From Salinimicrobium gaetbulicola (lineage in GTDB: Bacteria > Bacteroidota > Bacteroidia > Flavobacteriales > Flavobacteriaceae), in the NCBI RefSeq assembly GCF_042676025.1, contig NZ_JBHTJP010000002.1:124001-188000 (forward strand): a stretch of DNA of 64,000 nt, in the 5' to 3' direction. Below are positions 17,729-26,573 of the stretch, piece after piece (the first letter of the stretch is position 1; each line of letters begins with the position of its first letter). A program made the translations under genes and the position numbers. Below the pieces are notes generated by a model that had not been told where the DNA came from, searched no databases, and worked only from the letters and a program-made list of their open reading frames with translations.

Positions 17729-18370
17729 TTGACAAACGAATTAGAATACAACTCTGAAAGGAGCAAATTGATCATTCCTGAGTATGGAAGACATATTCAG
17801 AAAATGGTGGAATACGCCGTTGAACTGGAGGATGATAAAGAAAGAAACCGCGTGGCCAAGGCCATTATCGCTGTAATGGGTAATATGAACCCGCATCTTA
17901 GGGATGTGCCCGATTTTCAGCATAAGCTTTGGGACCAGTTATTTATAATCAGTGACTTCAAACTCGATGTGGAGAGTCCGTTTCCGAAACCTTCAAGAGA
18001 GATGCTGGCTGAAAGGCCTGACAGGATGAACTATCCTCAAAACTTTCCGAAGTACAGGTTCTACGGGAACAACATCAAAAGAATGATCGATGAGGCGAAC
18101 AAATGGGAAGATGGTCCTCAAAAAGAGGGTCTGGTTTTTACCATCGCCAACCACATGAAAAAATCATATCTCAACTGGAACAAAGATACTGTTGACGATA
18201 AGGTTATTTTTAATCATTTAAGAGAGCTTAGCGGCGGAAGGATAGATATTAAGCACACTGAGGAAGATCTTAGTGAAGCGTCAGACCTTCTTAGAGGCAA
18301 CAAGAAATATTCTTCGAATAAAAAGCCTTCCAAAAAAACACACCGCACCAGAAGCCGTAAACGCCATTAA
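17729..18370 (+). CDS. DUF4290 family protein
   Basis: The frame is open from further upstream, but conserved sequence starts at TNELEYNSERSKLIIPEYGR; the TTG at 17729 places the start there and gives 213 residues. The upstream 30 codons look non-homologous and hydrophobic. DUF4290 is a Bacteroidota-specific cytoplasmic family of unknown function, all-helical, ending here in a basic tail (KKPSKKTHRTRSRKRH) that could bind nucleic acid. It lies 13 nt before murA, a pairing seen widely in Flavobacteriia. The start codon choice is uncertain. Confidence 0.8.
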   Translation: MTNELEYNSERSKLIIPEYGRHIQKMVEYAVELEDDKERNRVAKAIIAVMGNMNPHLRDVPDFQHKLWDQLFIISDFKLDVESPFPKPSREMLAERPDRMNYPQNFPKYRFYGNNIKRMIDEANKWEDGPQKEGLVFTIANHMKKSYLNWNKDTVDDKVIFNHLRELSGGRIDIKHTEEDLSEASDLLRGNKKYSSNKKPSKKTHRTRSRKRH

Positions 18371-18383
18371 ATTTTAGACTACC

Positions 18384-19700
18384 ATGGGAATTTTCCAAAT
18401 AGAGGGAGGACACGCCCTAAGGGGAGAGATCAATCCTCAGGGAGCCAAAAATGAAGCTCTGCAAATTCTTTGTGCAGTTTTACTTACCCCCGAAAAAGTT
18501 ACTATCCACAACATTCCGGATATACTAGATGTAAATAAATTGATCCACCTGTTAAAGCAACTGGGTGTAAAAATTGAAAAAATTGGCAAGGGCAGCTACA
18601 CTTTCCAAAGTGACGAACTGGACCTTGATTACCTGAAAAGCGAAAAATTCAAAGAAGAGGGAAGCGGGCTTCGCGGATCTATCATGATCGTGGGACCACT
18701 TTTAGGAAGATTCGGAAAAGGATATATTCCAAGACCGGGAGGTGACAAGATAGGTCGCCGCCGCCTGGACACTCACTTTGAAGGATTCATCAAACTGGGG
18801 GCAGACTTTCGTTATAATAAGGAAGAACGTTTCTACGGAGTGGAAGCTCCTAAAGACGGACTTAAAGGAACCTATATGTTGCTGGAGGAAGCTTCGGTAA
18901 CCGGGACCGCCAATATTGTAATGGCAGCTGTCTTTGCGAAAGGAAAGACGACTATTTACAATGCCGCTTGTGAGCCTTATTTGCAGCAGCTTTGTGAGAT
19001 GATGAACAGGATGGGGGCGAACATTAAAGGTGTTGGTTCAAACCTTTTGGAAATTGAAGGAGTAGAATCACTTGGGGGATGTACGCATACCGTTTTACCA
19101 GATATGATCGAGATAGGATCCTGGATAGGTCTTGCGGCTATGACAAAAAGTGAGATCACTATCAAGAACGTATCCTGGGATCACCTGGGATTGATCCCTA
19201 CCAACTTTAGAAAACTGGGGATCACCGTGGAAAAGAAGGGAGATGATATCTTCATTCCTGCTCACACCAACGGATACGAGGTGCAAAGCTTTATTGACGG
19301 TTCTATCATGAACATCAGCGATGCGCCATGGCCTGGATTCACACCAGACCTGTTAAGTATCATTTTAGTGGTAGCCACCCAGGCTAAAGGAAGTGTGCTT
19401 ATTCACCAGAAAATGTTCGAAAGCCGACTTTTCTTCGTGGATAAACTGATAGATATGGGAGCCAAGATCATTTTATGTGATCCACACCGCGCGACGGTGA
19501 TAGGTCATAACTTTGAATCTCAATTGAAGGCGACCACTATGGTTTCTCCTGATATTAGAGCCGGAATCTCCTTGTTGATCGCAGCGCTTTCAGCAAAAGG
19601 TACTTCCGTTATCCATAATATTGAACAAATAGACCGCGGATATGAAAATATTGACGAACGTTTAAGAGCTATTGGAGCGAAGATCACCAGGATCGCTTAA
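18384..19700 (+). CDS. murA: UDP-N-acetylglucosamine 1-carboxyvinyltransferase
   Basis: A 438-residue enzyme for the first committed step of peptidoglycan synthesis (PEP plus UDP-GlcNAc). EPSP-synthase-like features are present: N-terminal GGHALRGEINPQGAKNEALQ (K22/N23 of the active site), the RPGGDKIGRRRLDTH region, and TPDLLSIILVVATQAKG. The loop that usually carries the PEP-binding, fosfomycin-target Cys reads GLRGSIMIVGPLLGRFGKG; I see no Cys there but Gly, so this copy may be fosfomycin-tolerant (to be checked by alignment). It ends in a bidirectional terminator. Confidence 0.95.
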   Translation: MGIFQIEGGHALRGEINPQGAKNEALQILCAVLLTPEKVTIHNIPDILDVNKLIHLLKQLGVKIEKIGKGSYTFQSDELDLDYLKSEKFKEEGSGLRGSIMIVGPLLGRFGKGYIPRPGGDKIGRRRLDTHFEGFIKLGADFRYNKEERFYGVEAPKDGLKGTYMLLEEASVTGTANIVMAAVFAKGKTTIYNAACEPYLQQLCEMMNRMGANIKGVGSNLLEIEGVESLGGCTHTVLPDMIEIGSWIGLAAMTKSEITIKNVSWDHLGLIPTNFRKLGITVEKKGDDIFIPAHTNGYEVQSFIDGSIMNISDAPWPGFTPDLLSIILVVATQAKGSVLIHQKMFESRLFFVDKLIDMGAKIILCDPHRATVIGHNFESQLKATTMVSPDIRAGISLLIAALSAKGTSVIHNIEQIDRGYENIDERLRAIGAKITRIA

Positions 19701-19721
19701 GAACTCTAAATTATTATAAAG

Positions 19722-19750
19722 AAAAAGGCTGCCAATTGGCAGCCTTTTTT
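19722..19750. terminator. Bidirectional terminator between murA and hibernation factor gene
   Basis: AAAAAGGCTGCC-AATT-equivalent centre-GGCAGCCTTTTTT: an 18-nt perfect palindrome with A and T runs on both sides, serving the convergent genes. Confidence 0.85.
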
Positions 19751-19765
19751 ATTGGGAAGAGATGC

Positions 19766-20065
19766 TTAGTGTGTCTGCATCTCCGCTTTTCGTTTTTTAA
19801 GTTGTTTTTCAATATCCTTTACGCATTCTGCAGCCGCAGCTTCAAAACTGGCCTCGTTAGAGGAGGCGTGGATCTTTGGTCCCGGAAGACTGAGTTCTAT
19901 CGCGCAAACTTTTCCATTTCCGTTGGTAGATTTCTCTTCTTTAAAGAATACATCAGCCGAAATGATCCAGTCAAATTTATTCTCCAGTTTATCCAGCTTT
20001 CTCTGAACCAGCTGCTCGGCAGAGATTTTTGATTCTGCATGTACAAATTGAATGTTCGTCTTCAT
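19766..20065 (-). CDS. hpf: HPF/RaiA family ribosome hibernation factor
   Basis: Starting at ATG 20065 (MKTNIQFVHAESKISAEQL) gives 99 residues, the size of short HPF/YfiA. The beta-alpha-beta-beta-beta-alpha fold is recognisable (VQRKLDKLENKFDWIISADVFF ... VCAIELSLPGPKIHASS, shown in part), with a basic C-terminal helix (CVKDIEKQLKKRKAEM). It binds the 30S subunit in stationary phase. It is convergent with murA. Confidence 0.9.
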   Translation of the reverse strand: MKTNIQFVHAESKISAEQLVQRKLDKLENKFDWIISADVFFKEEKSTNGNGKVCAIELSLPGPKIHASSNEASFEAAAAECVKDIEKQLKKRKAEMQTH

Positions 20066-20163
20066 AGTCGTCTTTACTTTTCTAATTTTTAATAAACCTG
20101 AATATACCAAAATAGGGAGAGACAGGTTTGGGTTTTATCATAAAAATAACGTTCACCCGGCTG

Positions 20164-20634
20164 TTAGTTCTCGGGTTCCCTGGAAGTAATATGGGTGAAC
20201 TTTAATTTCCCGTCGGGTTGCATGTGATAGCTGTAAATAGATTTACCTTCAATGTGGCCGTCATCGTAAATTCCCAGAACCCATTCTTCGGTAAGGACCT
20301 TCACTTTTCTGAACGCCATCTTTCCGCCTACTTTCGGTTTCAAAGGAATGAGTTCGGGTTTCTTTTTAAGGGCTTCAATTATAAACGCTTCCGGATCTTC
20401 GATCGAATCGAATTTCTTTCCGTAGTACACGTTATAATCACCAGCCATGTCCCCTTTTTCAATGAGGGCCTGGAGGGAATCTGAAGTCTTTTTATATAAG
20501 GCTAGCTCCCGGGAAAGGGAATCCAGTTCCATTTCGGTTTCTGCCATCTCCCGCTCGTTGTCTTTACAACTTGAAAAAACTAAAGTGGTTAGAATAAGTA
20601 GCAGGGCGATCTTTGAAATAGGTCTATTCATCAT
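20164..20634 (-). CDS. Putative lipoprotein of unknown function
   Basis: Starting at ATG 20634 or 20631 gives about 156 residues; an ATG at 20646 is also possible. The leader ends in a lipobox (LVFSSCKD). A coiled-coil segment follows (REMAETEMELDSLSREL), then a beta-rich domain. No family recognised. It overlaps the 3' end of the aldo/keto reductase gene, so it is probably co-transcribed with it. Confidence 0.7.
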   Translation of the reverse strand: MMNRPISKIALLLILTTLVFSSCKDNEREMAETEMELDSLSRELALYKKTSDSLQALIEKGDMAGDYNVYYGKKFDSIEDPEAFIIEALKKKPELIPLKPKVGGKMAFRKVKVLTEEWVLGIYDDGHIEGKSIYSYHMQPDGKLKFTHITSREPEN

Positions 20635-21571
20635 AAATGTTCTCATATGGGTTTTTTTTGGTTACAAAAAATTCGCCGGTCACATATCTGAAATGACGAT
20701 CCAGCTTATCGATGTCCTCCATATCCTGGGAGTCAAGGTTGATCTTCTCACTTTCAAGATTCCCGATGATGTGACCCTTAGAAGTGGATTTCGGGATTAC
20801 AGCGGTACCGCGCTCTACAGACCATTTTATGAGGATCTGTCCCGGGGAGGCGCTGTGTTTCTCCGCGATCTTTTTGATCACGGGCTCTTCCAGTAATGAG
20901 GGTTCGTTTTTGGCTTTCATTTCCTGGTTCCTGTCGCCACTTCCCAGCGGGGAATAAGCGGTAAGGTGAATGTTGTTCTTTTTTGAAAATTCCAGAAGGC
21001 TGTCTTGTTGCAGGAACGGGTGTAGCTCCACCTGGTTCATTTCAGGATTGTCATTGGTTCTGGACATCAGGTCTTCCAGCTTTTTTATGCTGAAGTTTGA
21101 TACCCCGATGTGCTTAACAAGCCCTTGTTCTTTGGCCTCGATCATGGCATTCCAGGTTTCGATGATTGGTACTTCCTCCAAAGAAAGGTAATCCTCATCC
21201 TTTTCTGGGAAGCTTACGCCATTTTTAAAGGCGACCGGCCAATGCATAAGGTAAAGGTCCAGGTAATCCAGTTGAAGGTCTTTCAGGGTTTGTTTCAAGG
21301 CAGGAATCACCTCTTCCTTTCTGTGAGAGTCATTCCAAAGTTTTGAGGTAACCCAAACGTCTTCTCTTTTGATCTTCCCTTCAGAGAAGACTTCAGTAAA
21401 GGCATTTCCGATCTCACCTTCGTTATTGTAAGCAGCTGCGCAGTCAATATGGCGATAACCCTCACGAAGCGCGATCTTCACCGCCTCTTCTACCTTTCCT
21501 GGTTCAGATTTCCAGGTTCCCAGCCCTATGGCCGGCATCTCATCGTTATTTCGGAATTTTAATGTTTTCAT
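20624..21571 (-). CDS. Aldo/keto reductase
   Basis: A 315-residue NADPH-dependent reductase. AKR signatures: GLGTWKSEPGKVEEAV, GYRHIDCAAAYNNEGEIG (catalytic Asp and Tyr), LYLMHWPVAF (His), GVSNFSIKKLEDLM and the C-terminal IPKSTSKGHIIGNL cofactor motif. The catalytic Lys is in VTSKLWN. It resembles AKR1/AKR5 members acting on aldehydes and sugars; exact substrate unknown. Confidence 0.93.
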   Translation of the reverse strand: MKTLKFRNNDEMPAIGLGTWKSEPGKVEEAVKIALREGYRHIDCAAAYNNEGEIGNAFTEVFSEGKIKREDVWVTSKLWNDSHRKEEVIPALKQTLKDLQLDYLDLYLMHWPVAFKNGVSFPEKDEDYLSLEEVPIIETWNAMIEAKEQGLVKHIGVSNFSIKKLEDLMSRTNDNPEMNQVELHPFLQQDSLLEFSKKNNIHLTAYSPLGSGDRNQEMKAKNEPSLLEEPVIKKIAEKHSASPGQILIKWSVERGTAVIPKSTSKGHIIGNLESEKINLDSQDMEDIDKLDRHFRYVTGEFFVTKKNPYENIYDE

Positions 21572-21653
21572 TGGATATAGATATTTTAACTCAAAATAAG
21601 CAGGATCTCACGGAGAGGAAAGGAATTAAAGGCTTTTAGCAGAAATTTAATAG

Positions 21654-22550
21654 TTATCTGCGGGGGTGATATTGCTCCATGACATTTTTCAGGTGAGACC
21701 GGTCCATATGAACATAGATCTCGGTTGTGGTGATGCTTTCATGACCCAACATCTGCTGAATGGCGCGAAGGTCAGCTCCATTCTCAAGTAAATGGGTCGC
21801 GAAAGAATGTCTGAATGTGTGCGGACTTATCTTTTTATGCAGTCCCGAATCATCTGAAAGCCTGCGAATGATCGTAAAGATCATGGCTCGGGTAAGTTGT
21901 TTCCCTCTGCGGTTTAAAAACAAGGTGTCTTCATGCCCTTTTTGAATATCCTGGTGCGAACGGATGTGTTCCCGGTAAAGGTTAATGTATTTCTGAGTTG
22001 CATCGGATATTGGTACAAAGCGTTGTTTATCTCCTTTCCCGGTCACTTTTATGAAGCCTTCTTTAAAGAACAGGTCAGATAATCTTAGGTTAATGACTTC
22101 AGAAACGCGTAGGCCGCATCCATATAGAGTCTCTAAAATGGCTCGATTCCGTTCCCCTTCAGGCTTGCTGAGGTCGATCGCTGCTATGAGTTGGTCAATT
22201 TCATCTATAGAAAGAGTGTCGGGTAACTTCCTTCCGATCTTTGGGGATTCGATTAATTCCAGCGGATTTTGCTTACGGTAATCTTCAAAGACCAGAAAAT
22301 TAAAGAATCCTTTAAGACCCGAAATGATCCTGCTTTGTGATCGGGCATTCACCTGTTTCGCGATGGTGTAGATGAATTGTTGTACTTCCTCTTCAGAAAT
22401 CGTTAGTGGAGATACATTTATTTCATTTTCAATAAGGTAGGAGATTAGTTTCTCGACATCGAAGCTGTAATTGGTGATGGTATTTTGAGAAAGACCACGT
22501 TCGATCTTGAGATATTCCCGGTAATCTTTAAGCGCATTTTCCCATTTCAT
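21654..22550 (-). CDS. xerD: Site-specific tyrosine recombinase XerD/XerC
   Basis: A 298-residue recombinase. The N-terminal SAM-like domain begins YREYLKIERGLSQNTI. The catalytic residues are visible: R in LYGCGLRVSEVINL, K in KVTGKGDKQRFV, H-x-x-R in SPHTFRHSFATHLLENGADL (shown in part), H in MLGHESITTTEIY and Tyr in EIYVHM. It resolves chromosome dimers at dif with a partner. Full conservation and core location argue for Xer rather than a mobile-element integrase. No link with the tRNA-Met island 10 kb away is evident. Confidence 0.94.
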   Translation of the reverse strand: MKWENALKDYREYLKIERGLSQNTITNYSFDVEKLISYLIENEINVSPLTISEEEVQQFIYTIAKQVNARSQSRIISGLKGFFNFLVFEDYRKQNPLELIESPKIGRKLPDTLSIDEIDQLIAAIDLSKPEGERNRAILETLYGCGLRVSEVINLRLSDLFFKEGFIKVTGKGDKQRFVPISDATQKYINLYREHIRSHQDIQKGHEDTLFLNRRGKQLTRAMIFTIIRRLSDDSGLHKKISPHTFRHSFATHLLENGADLRAIQQMLGHESITTTEIYVHMDRSHLKNVMEQYHPRR

Positions 22551-22631
22551 AGGCTAAATATACTGCGGAATTTGTAGGAATACTTAATATTTATTTAGTA
22601 TCGGCTTAGATTTTCTTAACAGTATGGCTTT

Positions 22632-22639
22632 TACATTTG
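22632..22639 (+). promoter_or_regulatory. -7 element of the first OMP barrel gene
   Basis: TACATTTG fits TAnnTTTG, 27 nt before the ATG at 22666. No clear TTG at -33. Confidence 0.35.
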
Positions 22640-22665
22640 CCCCTGAATTAAAAAACTTAACCATT

Positions 22666-23253
22666 ATGAAAAAGTCAATTTTGTTTATCGCAGCCTTTGT
22701 TTTATCTACCACCTTCGCTGCTGCACAGGAGTACGTTTACTTCGGAATTAAAGGAGGAGTGAACTTCTCAACATTTTCAGGTGACGGATTCTCAGATTTC
22801 AATGATGAAAACGCCCGCACCGCCTATCATTTAGGATTATTAGCCGAAGTGCCTGTATCTGATCGTTTTTCCATTCAACCTGAAGTTCTGTACTCTGCTC
22901 AGGGTTTTGATATTGTGAGACGTGAGGATAACAGGGATATAGAACACCAGTTAGATTATATCAATGTGCCGGTGCTGGCGAAGTTCTATTTAACTGATGG
23001 TTTTAGCCTCGAAGCAGGTCCGCAGGTAGGTTTCGTAGTTAGTGAAAAGATCAGTGATGGAGAAAACGATATTGCTTTCTTTGAAGATGATCGCACAGAA
23101 ATTGAACTGGGTCTTGGCCTGGGAGCTTCCTATAAGTTCAATAACATATTCATTTATGGAAGGTACAATGCCGGCCTTACAGACATCTATGAAAGGGAAG
23201 AGATAGATGCCAAAAACTCAGTTATTCAGGCAGGACTGGGACTAATGTTCTAA
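22666..23253 (+). CDS. Outer membrane beta-barrel protein (OMP_b-brl_2/PorT-like), paralogue 1
   Basis: ATG 22666 opens a signal peptide (MKKSILFIAAFVLSTTFAAA, cut before QEY); 195 residues. The pattern FGIKGGVNFSTFSGD, HLGLLAEVPVSDRFSIQPE, VLYSAQG, LDYINVPVLAKFYLTDGFSLEAGPQ (shown in part), ending VIQAGLGLMF with a terminal Phe, is the small 8-strand barrel of Bacteroidota OMPs. Function is unknown. Four further paralogues lie at 25158-27943, making this the array's upstream member. Confidence 0.88.
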   Translation: MKKSILFIAAFVLSTTFAAAQEYVYFGIKGGVNFSTFSGDGFSDFNDENARTAYHLGLLAEVPVSDRFSIQPEVLYSAQGFDIVRREDNRDIEHQLDYINVPVLAKFYLTDGFSLEAGPQVGFVVSEKISDGENDIAFFEDDRTEIELGLGLGASYKFNNIFIYGRYNAGLTDIYEREEIDAKNSVIQAGLGLMF

Positions 23254-23275
23254 GAAGTTATTTATCTAAACATGA

Positions 23276-23309
23276 AAAGAGCGGAACTTAAGTTTCGCTC
23301 TTTTTTTTT
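23276..23309 (+). terminator. Terminator after OMP paralogue 1
   Basis: AAAGAGCGgaACTTAAGTttCGCTCTTT with a run of nine T; GC-rich arm GAGCG/CGCTC. Confidence 0.75.
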
Positions 23310-23423
23310 GGCAAGGTCTTAATAGGATTTATCCCATTTTAATTCTGATAAATGTCATAGTTCATAACTACCTGTAAAAGAAATATTTAGCTAATTTTAG
23401 ATCAGTAATCAATAATTAATGTA

Positions 23424-23897
23424 ATGATGAAAAAATTACTATTAGTGGGGATTCTTGCAATTTTTGGTTTGAATCCCTTTTATGGACAGAATAACTTCAA
23501 TGTCGGAATACAAGGAGGAATTCCATTAGGAGATATTGAAGATTTTTCGAGCTTTGAGCTAGGGGTAGACCTGGCCTACAGATTTACTTTTGTTGAGATC
23601 GTGGAGGTTGGACCTTTAATTGGTTACTCACATTTCTTCGGAAAAGATGACTTTGACGACTTAAGTTACCTTCCAATTGCAGCGTCAGGCAGACTGGGGC
23701 TTCCACAATCATTTTTTGCTGGCTTTGATCTTGGTTATGCCATTGCCCTTGAAGATAATGTAGATGGAGGATTATATTACAGGCCCCAGGTGGGTTATCA
23801 GTTTCCCACTTTCGGTATTGTACTTTCGTATGCCGGTATTGCTTCAGATGGTTTTGATGTTGGAGCACTTACTTTTGGAGTGGAATTTAAATGGTAG
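23424..23897 (+). CDS. Outer membrane beta-barrel protein, second family, copy 1
   Basis: 157 residues with a signal peptide (MMKKLLLVGILAIFGLNPFYG, cut before QNN). The mature part (NVGIQGGIPLGDIEDFSSF, VDLAYRF, VGPLIGYSHFFG, GGLYYRPQVGYQF) is an amphipathic beta-barrel ending in FGVEFKW, an aromatic C-terminus. It is a paralogue of the protein at 24507 (same motifs in the same order), the two flanking aroQ. The start could equally be the second Met codon. No function can be given. Confidence 0.8.
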   Translation: MMKKLLLVGILAIFGLNPFYGQNNFNVGIQGGIPLGDIEDFSSFELGVDLAYRFTFVEIVEVGPLIGYSHFFGKDDFDDLSYLPIAASGRLGLPQSFFAGFDLGYAIALEDNVDGGLYYRPQVGYQFPTFGIVLSYAGIASDGFDVGALTFGVEFKW

Positions 23898-23907
23898 AAC
23901 TATAAAT

Positions 23908-23941
23908 CATGACGGAAGTAATATGCTTCCGTCATTTTTTT
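23908..23941 (+). terminator. Terminator before aroQ
   Basis: ATGACGGAAG / CTTCCGTCAT with a 7-nt loop and T7 run, 11 nt past the barrel gene stop. Confidence 0.8.
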
Positions 23942-23965
23942 GCCCGAATTTTTTACATTTACTTC

Positions 23966-24382
23966 ATGAAACTACTTATAATTAACGGGCCCAACCTTAA
24001 TTTGCTGGGGAAACGGGAGCCGGGTATTTACGGCAATACAGATTTTCAATCCTATTTTATAAGGCTAAAGGAAAAATTTCCTGAAACCGAATTGGATTAT
24101 TTCCAGTCAAATATTGAAGGAGAACTGATCGATAAATTGCAACAGGCCGATGGGAGTTTTGACGGGGTCATTCTGAATGCTGCGGCATATACTCATACTT
24201 CCGTAGGGATCGGGGATGCCGTGAAAGCAATATCCGTGCCGGTGGTTGAGGTTCATATTTCAAATGTCGCTTCCCGAGAGGAGTTCAGGCATACGTCTTT
24301 TATTTCCCCAAATGCCAGGGGAGTTATCTTCGGGTTTGGTTTAGAGGGTTATGATCTGGCGGTACGTAGTTTTTTATCCTGA
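23966..24382 (+). CDS. aroQ: Type II 3-dehydroquinate dehydratase
   Basis: ATG 23966 (MKLLIINGPNLNLLGKREPG) gives 138 residues, standard for the dodecameric type II enzyme of the shikimate pathway. Conserved blocks: GPNLNLLG with catalytic Tyr at GIYG, NAAAYTHTSVGIGDA, VEVHISNVASREEFRHTSF (shown in part; the catalytic His), and GVIFGFGLEGY. It is isolated between two barrel genes. Confidence 0.96.
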   Translation: MKLLIINGPNLNLLGKREPGIYGNTDFQSYFIRLKEKFPETELDYFQSNIEGELIDKLQQADGSFDGVILNAAAYTHTSVGIGDAVKAISVPVVEVHISNVASREEFRHTSFISPNARGVIFGFGLEGYDLAVRSFLS

Positions 24383-24506
24383 TACTGTCATGTTTTTCTT
24401 GTTTATCGATTAAATTCAGGCTTTTACCTTTTTTCATTACCTGAAATGTGATTTTTTGCCTCTTTTTATTACTTTCCCTAATAAGTGTTAAAAAAAATCT
24501 TTCATT

Positions 24507-25010
24507 ATGAGAAGCTTATTGGTTTGCTGGATCTTATTCACAGGAGTGAGTTTAACTGAAGTTTCTGCCCAGGCCGAGTTCAGGGTTGGATTTCAGGCAG
24601 GTTTGCCGGTAGGACATATTGAGACCTCCTCTAATTTAAAGGCGGGCATGGAAGTAGCCTATTTATATAGTGTTGTGGATATTTTGGAGGTTGGACCTAT
24701 GCTGGGCTATTCCCATTATTTTATTAAGGAAGGCATTGACCTGCCCTATTATAAATCTTCGGAAACCCAGGATATACAATTGGTGCCGGTAACAATCTCT
24801 GGGCGTGCTTATTTTGGAGGGAATTTTTACCTGGGGGCCGCCGGTGGCTATGCCTTTAGCCTGGTAGACTGGACAAACGGAGGAATATATTACCGCCCGA
24901 AACTGGGTGTGATCTTCAATGGCTTAGGGATCAATGCTTCTTATGAAGGCATCAACATGGATGAGGGAACTATCTCTTCCGCTAATATTGGGATAGAATT
25001 TAACCTGTAA
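24507..25010 (+). CDS. Outer membrane beta-barrel protein, second family, copy 2
   Basis: 167 residues, signal peptide MRSLLVCWILFTGVSLTEVSA. It shares FRVGFQAGLPVGHIE, VEVGPMLGYSHYF-type, GGIYYRPKLGVIF and a final IGIEFNL with the protein at 23424. It is a small exported barrel of unknown role, probably from an old duplication that now brackets aroQ. Confidence 0.8.
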   Translation: MRSLLVCWILFTGVSLTEVSAQAEFRVGFQAGLPVGHIETSSNLKAGMEVAYLYSVVDILEVGPMLGYSHYFIKEGIDLPYYKSSETQDIQLVPVTISGRAYFGGNFYLGAAGGYAFSLVDWTNGGIYYRPKLGVIFNGLGINASYEGINMDEGTISSANIGIEFNL

Positions 25011-25157
25011 TCCTGTAATTTTCAGCTCCGTTCTTCTGTATTTCCCGTATTTTATCGATAAAAAGGACCTTTTTATCCAAGTTTTTAAGGATTTATGATT
25101 ATTCAATGAATTTATTCGTTAGATTCGATACTATTAACAAAACTTAAACACATTATT

Positions 25158-25709
25158 ATGAAAAAATTAATTTTTATTGGGTTATTGTTTTTTAGCGTTT
25201 CTGCATTGCAGGCACAGGAAATGGGATTTGGAATTAAAGGCGGTGTGAACTTTGCCTCTTTGAACGGAGATGATGCTGATGGCTGGGATGGGAGAACAAG
25301 TTTTCATCTAGGTCTTTTGGCAGAATTCGGACTGTCTGAAAAATTTGCCATTCAACCCGAAATATTGTATTCCGCGCAGGGAGCAGAAGAAGAGGATTTG
25401 ACCTTGAAACTTGATTATTTAACAATCCCTGTAATGGCAAAATATTATGCTACAGATGCCTTTTCTATTGAGGCAGGACCATATATAGGTTTTAATACTA
25501 AGGCTGAGTTCGATATGGATGGTGATACAATGGATGTAAAAGATGAAACTGAATCAACTGATTTTGGTATTGGATTAGGACTTGGTTATGAATTACCAAT
25601 GGGTGTTTTCTTCCAGGCTCGATACGCTATGGGATTAAGCGACATCGCTTCAGATGGCGATATTAAAAACAGTGTTTTTCAACTTTCAGTAGGTTATAAA
25701 TTGTTCTAA
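25158..25709 (+). CDS. Outer membrane beta-barrel protein (OMP_b-brl_2-like), paralogue 2
   Basis: 183 residues; signal peptide MKKLIFIGLLFFSVSALQA. Motifs as in paralogue 1: GFGIKGGVNFASLNGDDADG, FHLGLLAEFGLSEKFAIQPE, ILYSAQGAEEED, LDYLTIPVMAKYYATDAF, GVFFQARYAMG and VFQLSVGYKLF. The acidic DMDGDTMDVKDE loop could bind cations but this is not a family rule. It is the first of four tandem copies, each with its own leader (TTAACAA...TTATTATG) and terminator. Confidence 0.88.
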   Translation: MKKLIFIGLLFFSVSALQAQEMGFGIKGGVNFASLNGDDADGWDGRTSFHLGLLAEFGLSEKFAIQPEILYSAQGAEEEDLTLKLDYLTIPVMAKYYATDAFSIEAGPYIGFNTKAEFDMDGDTMDVKDETESTDFGIGLGLGYELPMGVFFQARYAMGLSDIASDGDIKNSVFQLSVGYKLF

Positions 25710-25731
25710 AAAATAATTGACTTATAAATTA

Positions 25732-25758
25732 AGCGGGGGAGTGATCTTCCGCTTTTTT
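25732..25758 (+). terminator. Terminator after OMP paralogue 2
   Basis: AGCGGGGGAGTGATCTTCCGCT-type hairpin with T6; related in sequence to those at 26532, 27185 and 27965. Confidence 0.7.
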
Positions 25759-25892
25759 AATGTTTAATAATTCCCATTCAACATTGTATAAATAAAATAG
25801 AATTATATGTCCTTTTTACGGAAACCCGTAATAAAATAATAAGATATTTTAACTAATATTGTTGAATACTAACAAATTTTAAGCATTTTATT

Positions 25893-26510
25893 ATGAAAAA
25901 ATTATTACTTGTCGCTTTTCTTTTCTGTGGTTATGCCAATGCTCAAACAGTAGAGTTTGGGGCGAAGGCAGGTGTGAATTTCGCGTCTGTAGGCGGGGAT
26001 GATACTGAGGGATATGATGGAAGAACCGGTTTTCATTTAGGTTTAGTAGCTGAATTTCCACTAACAGAGAATTTTGCTTTTCAACCTGAGGTCCTATACT
26101 CTTCTCAGGGTGCGAAGGCCGAAGAATCTGACTCCTATATGGGTTTCACCTATTCTTCAAAAGCTACACTGAAACTGGATTACATAAATGTTCCGCTAAT
26201 GGCAAAATATACTGTTACACCTGGGTTCAGTATTCAGGCTGGTCCCCAGTTAGGCTTTTTAATAAATTCTGAAGGAGATTACGAAATCACTATGGATGGT
26301 GAGACAGAATCAGGTACTGAAGATCTTAAGGATGATACCAAAGGTTTTGATTTTGCTGTGGCTGCCGGTTTAGGTTATCAGTTGGATATGGGAATATTTT
26401 TTAATGCCCGTTATAATATAGGCTTATCTAATATTTGGGATGTTGAAGGCGAAGAAGATTATAGTCAACAAAATAATGTACTCCAGCTTTCTGTAGGGTA
26501 TATGTTTTAA
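25893..26510 (+). CDS. Outer membrane beta-barrel protein (OMP_b-brl_2-like), paralogue 3
   Basis: 205 residues; signal peptide MKKLLLVAFLFCGYANA. Motifs FGAKAGVNFASVGGDD, GFHLGLVAEFPLTENFAFQPE, VLYSSQGAK, LDYINVPLMAKYTVTPGF, AGPQLGFLIN, GIFFNARYNIGLSNI and VLQLSVGYMF. It is closest to the frameshifted copy at 27324, including an insert of ~15 residues after SSQGAK that paralogues 2 and 4 lack. Two alternating subtypes therefore exist in the array (2 and 4; 3 and 5), suggesting duplication of a two-gene block. Confidence 0.88.
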   Translation: MKKLLLVAFLFCGYANAQTVEFGAKAGVNFASVGGDDTEGYDGRTGFHLGLVAEFPLTENFAFQPEVLYSSQGAKAEESDSYMGFTYSSKATLKLDYINVPLMAKYTVTPGFSIQAGPQLGFLINSEGDYEITMDGETESGTEDLKDDTKGFDFAVAAGLGYQLDMGIFFNARYNIGLSNIWDVEGEEDYSQQNNVLQLSVGYMF

Positions 26511-26531
26511 GTAATTAATAAATGTAAAAAA

Positions 26532-26560
26532 ACGGAAGAGAGATCTTCCGTTTTTTTTTG
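26532..26560 (+). terminator. Terminator after OMP paralogue 3
   Basis: AACGGAAGAGAGATCTTCCGTT hairpin with T9, 21 nt after the stop. It ends 14 nt before the next gene. Confidence 0.8.
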
Positions 26561-26573
26561 ATCAATATATATC

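Noticed and set aside
21654..22550. XerD as the integrase of the tRNA-Met island
   Set aside because: Full-length, core-type Xer sequence ten kilobases away between housekeeping genes; no att sites next to it.
23584..23868. Minus-strand frame within the barrel gene at 23424
   Set aside because: Gln-rich shadow of a beta-barrel coding region.
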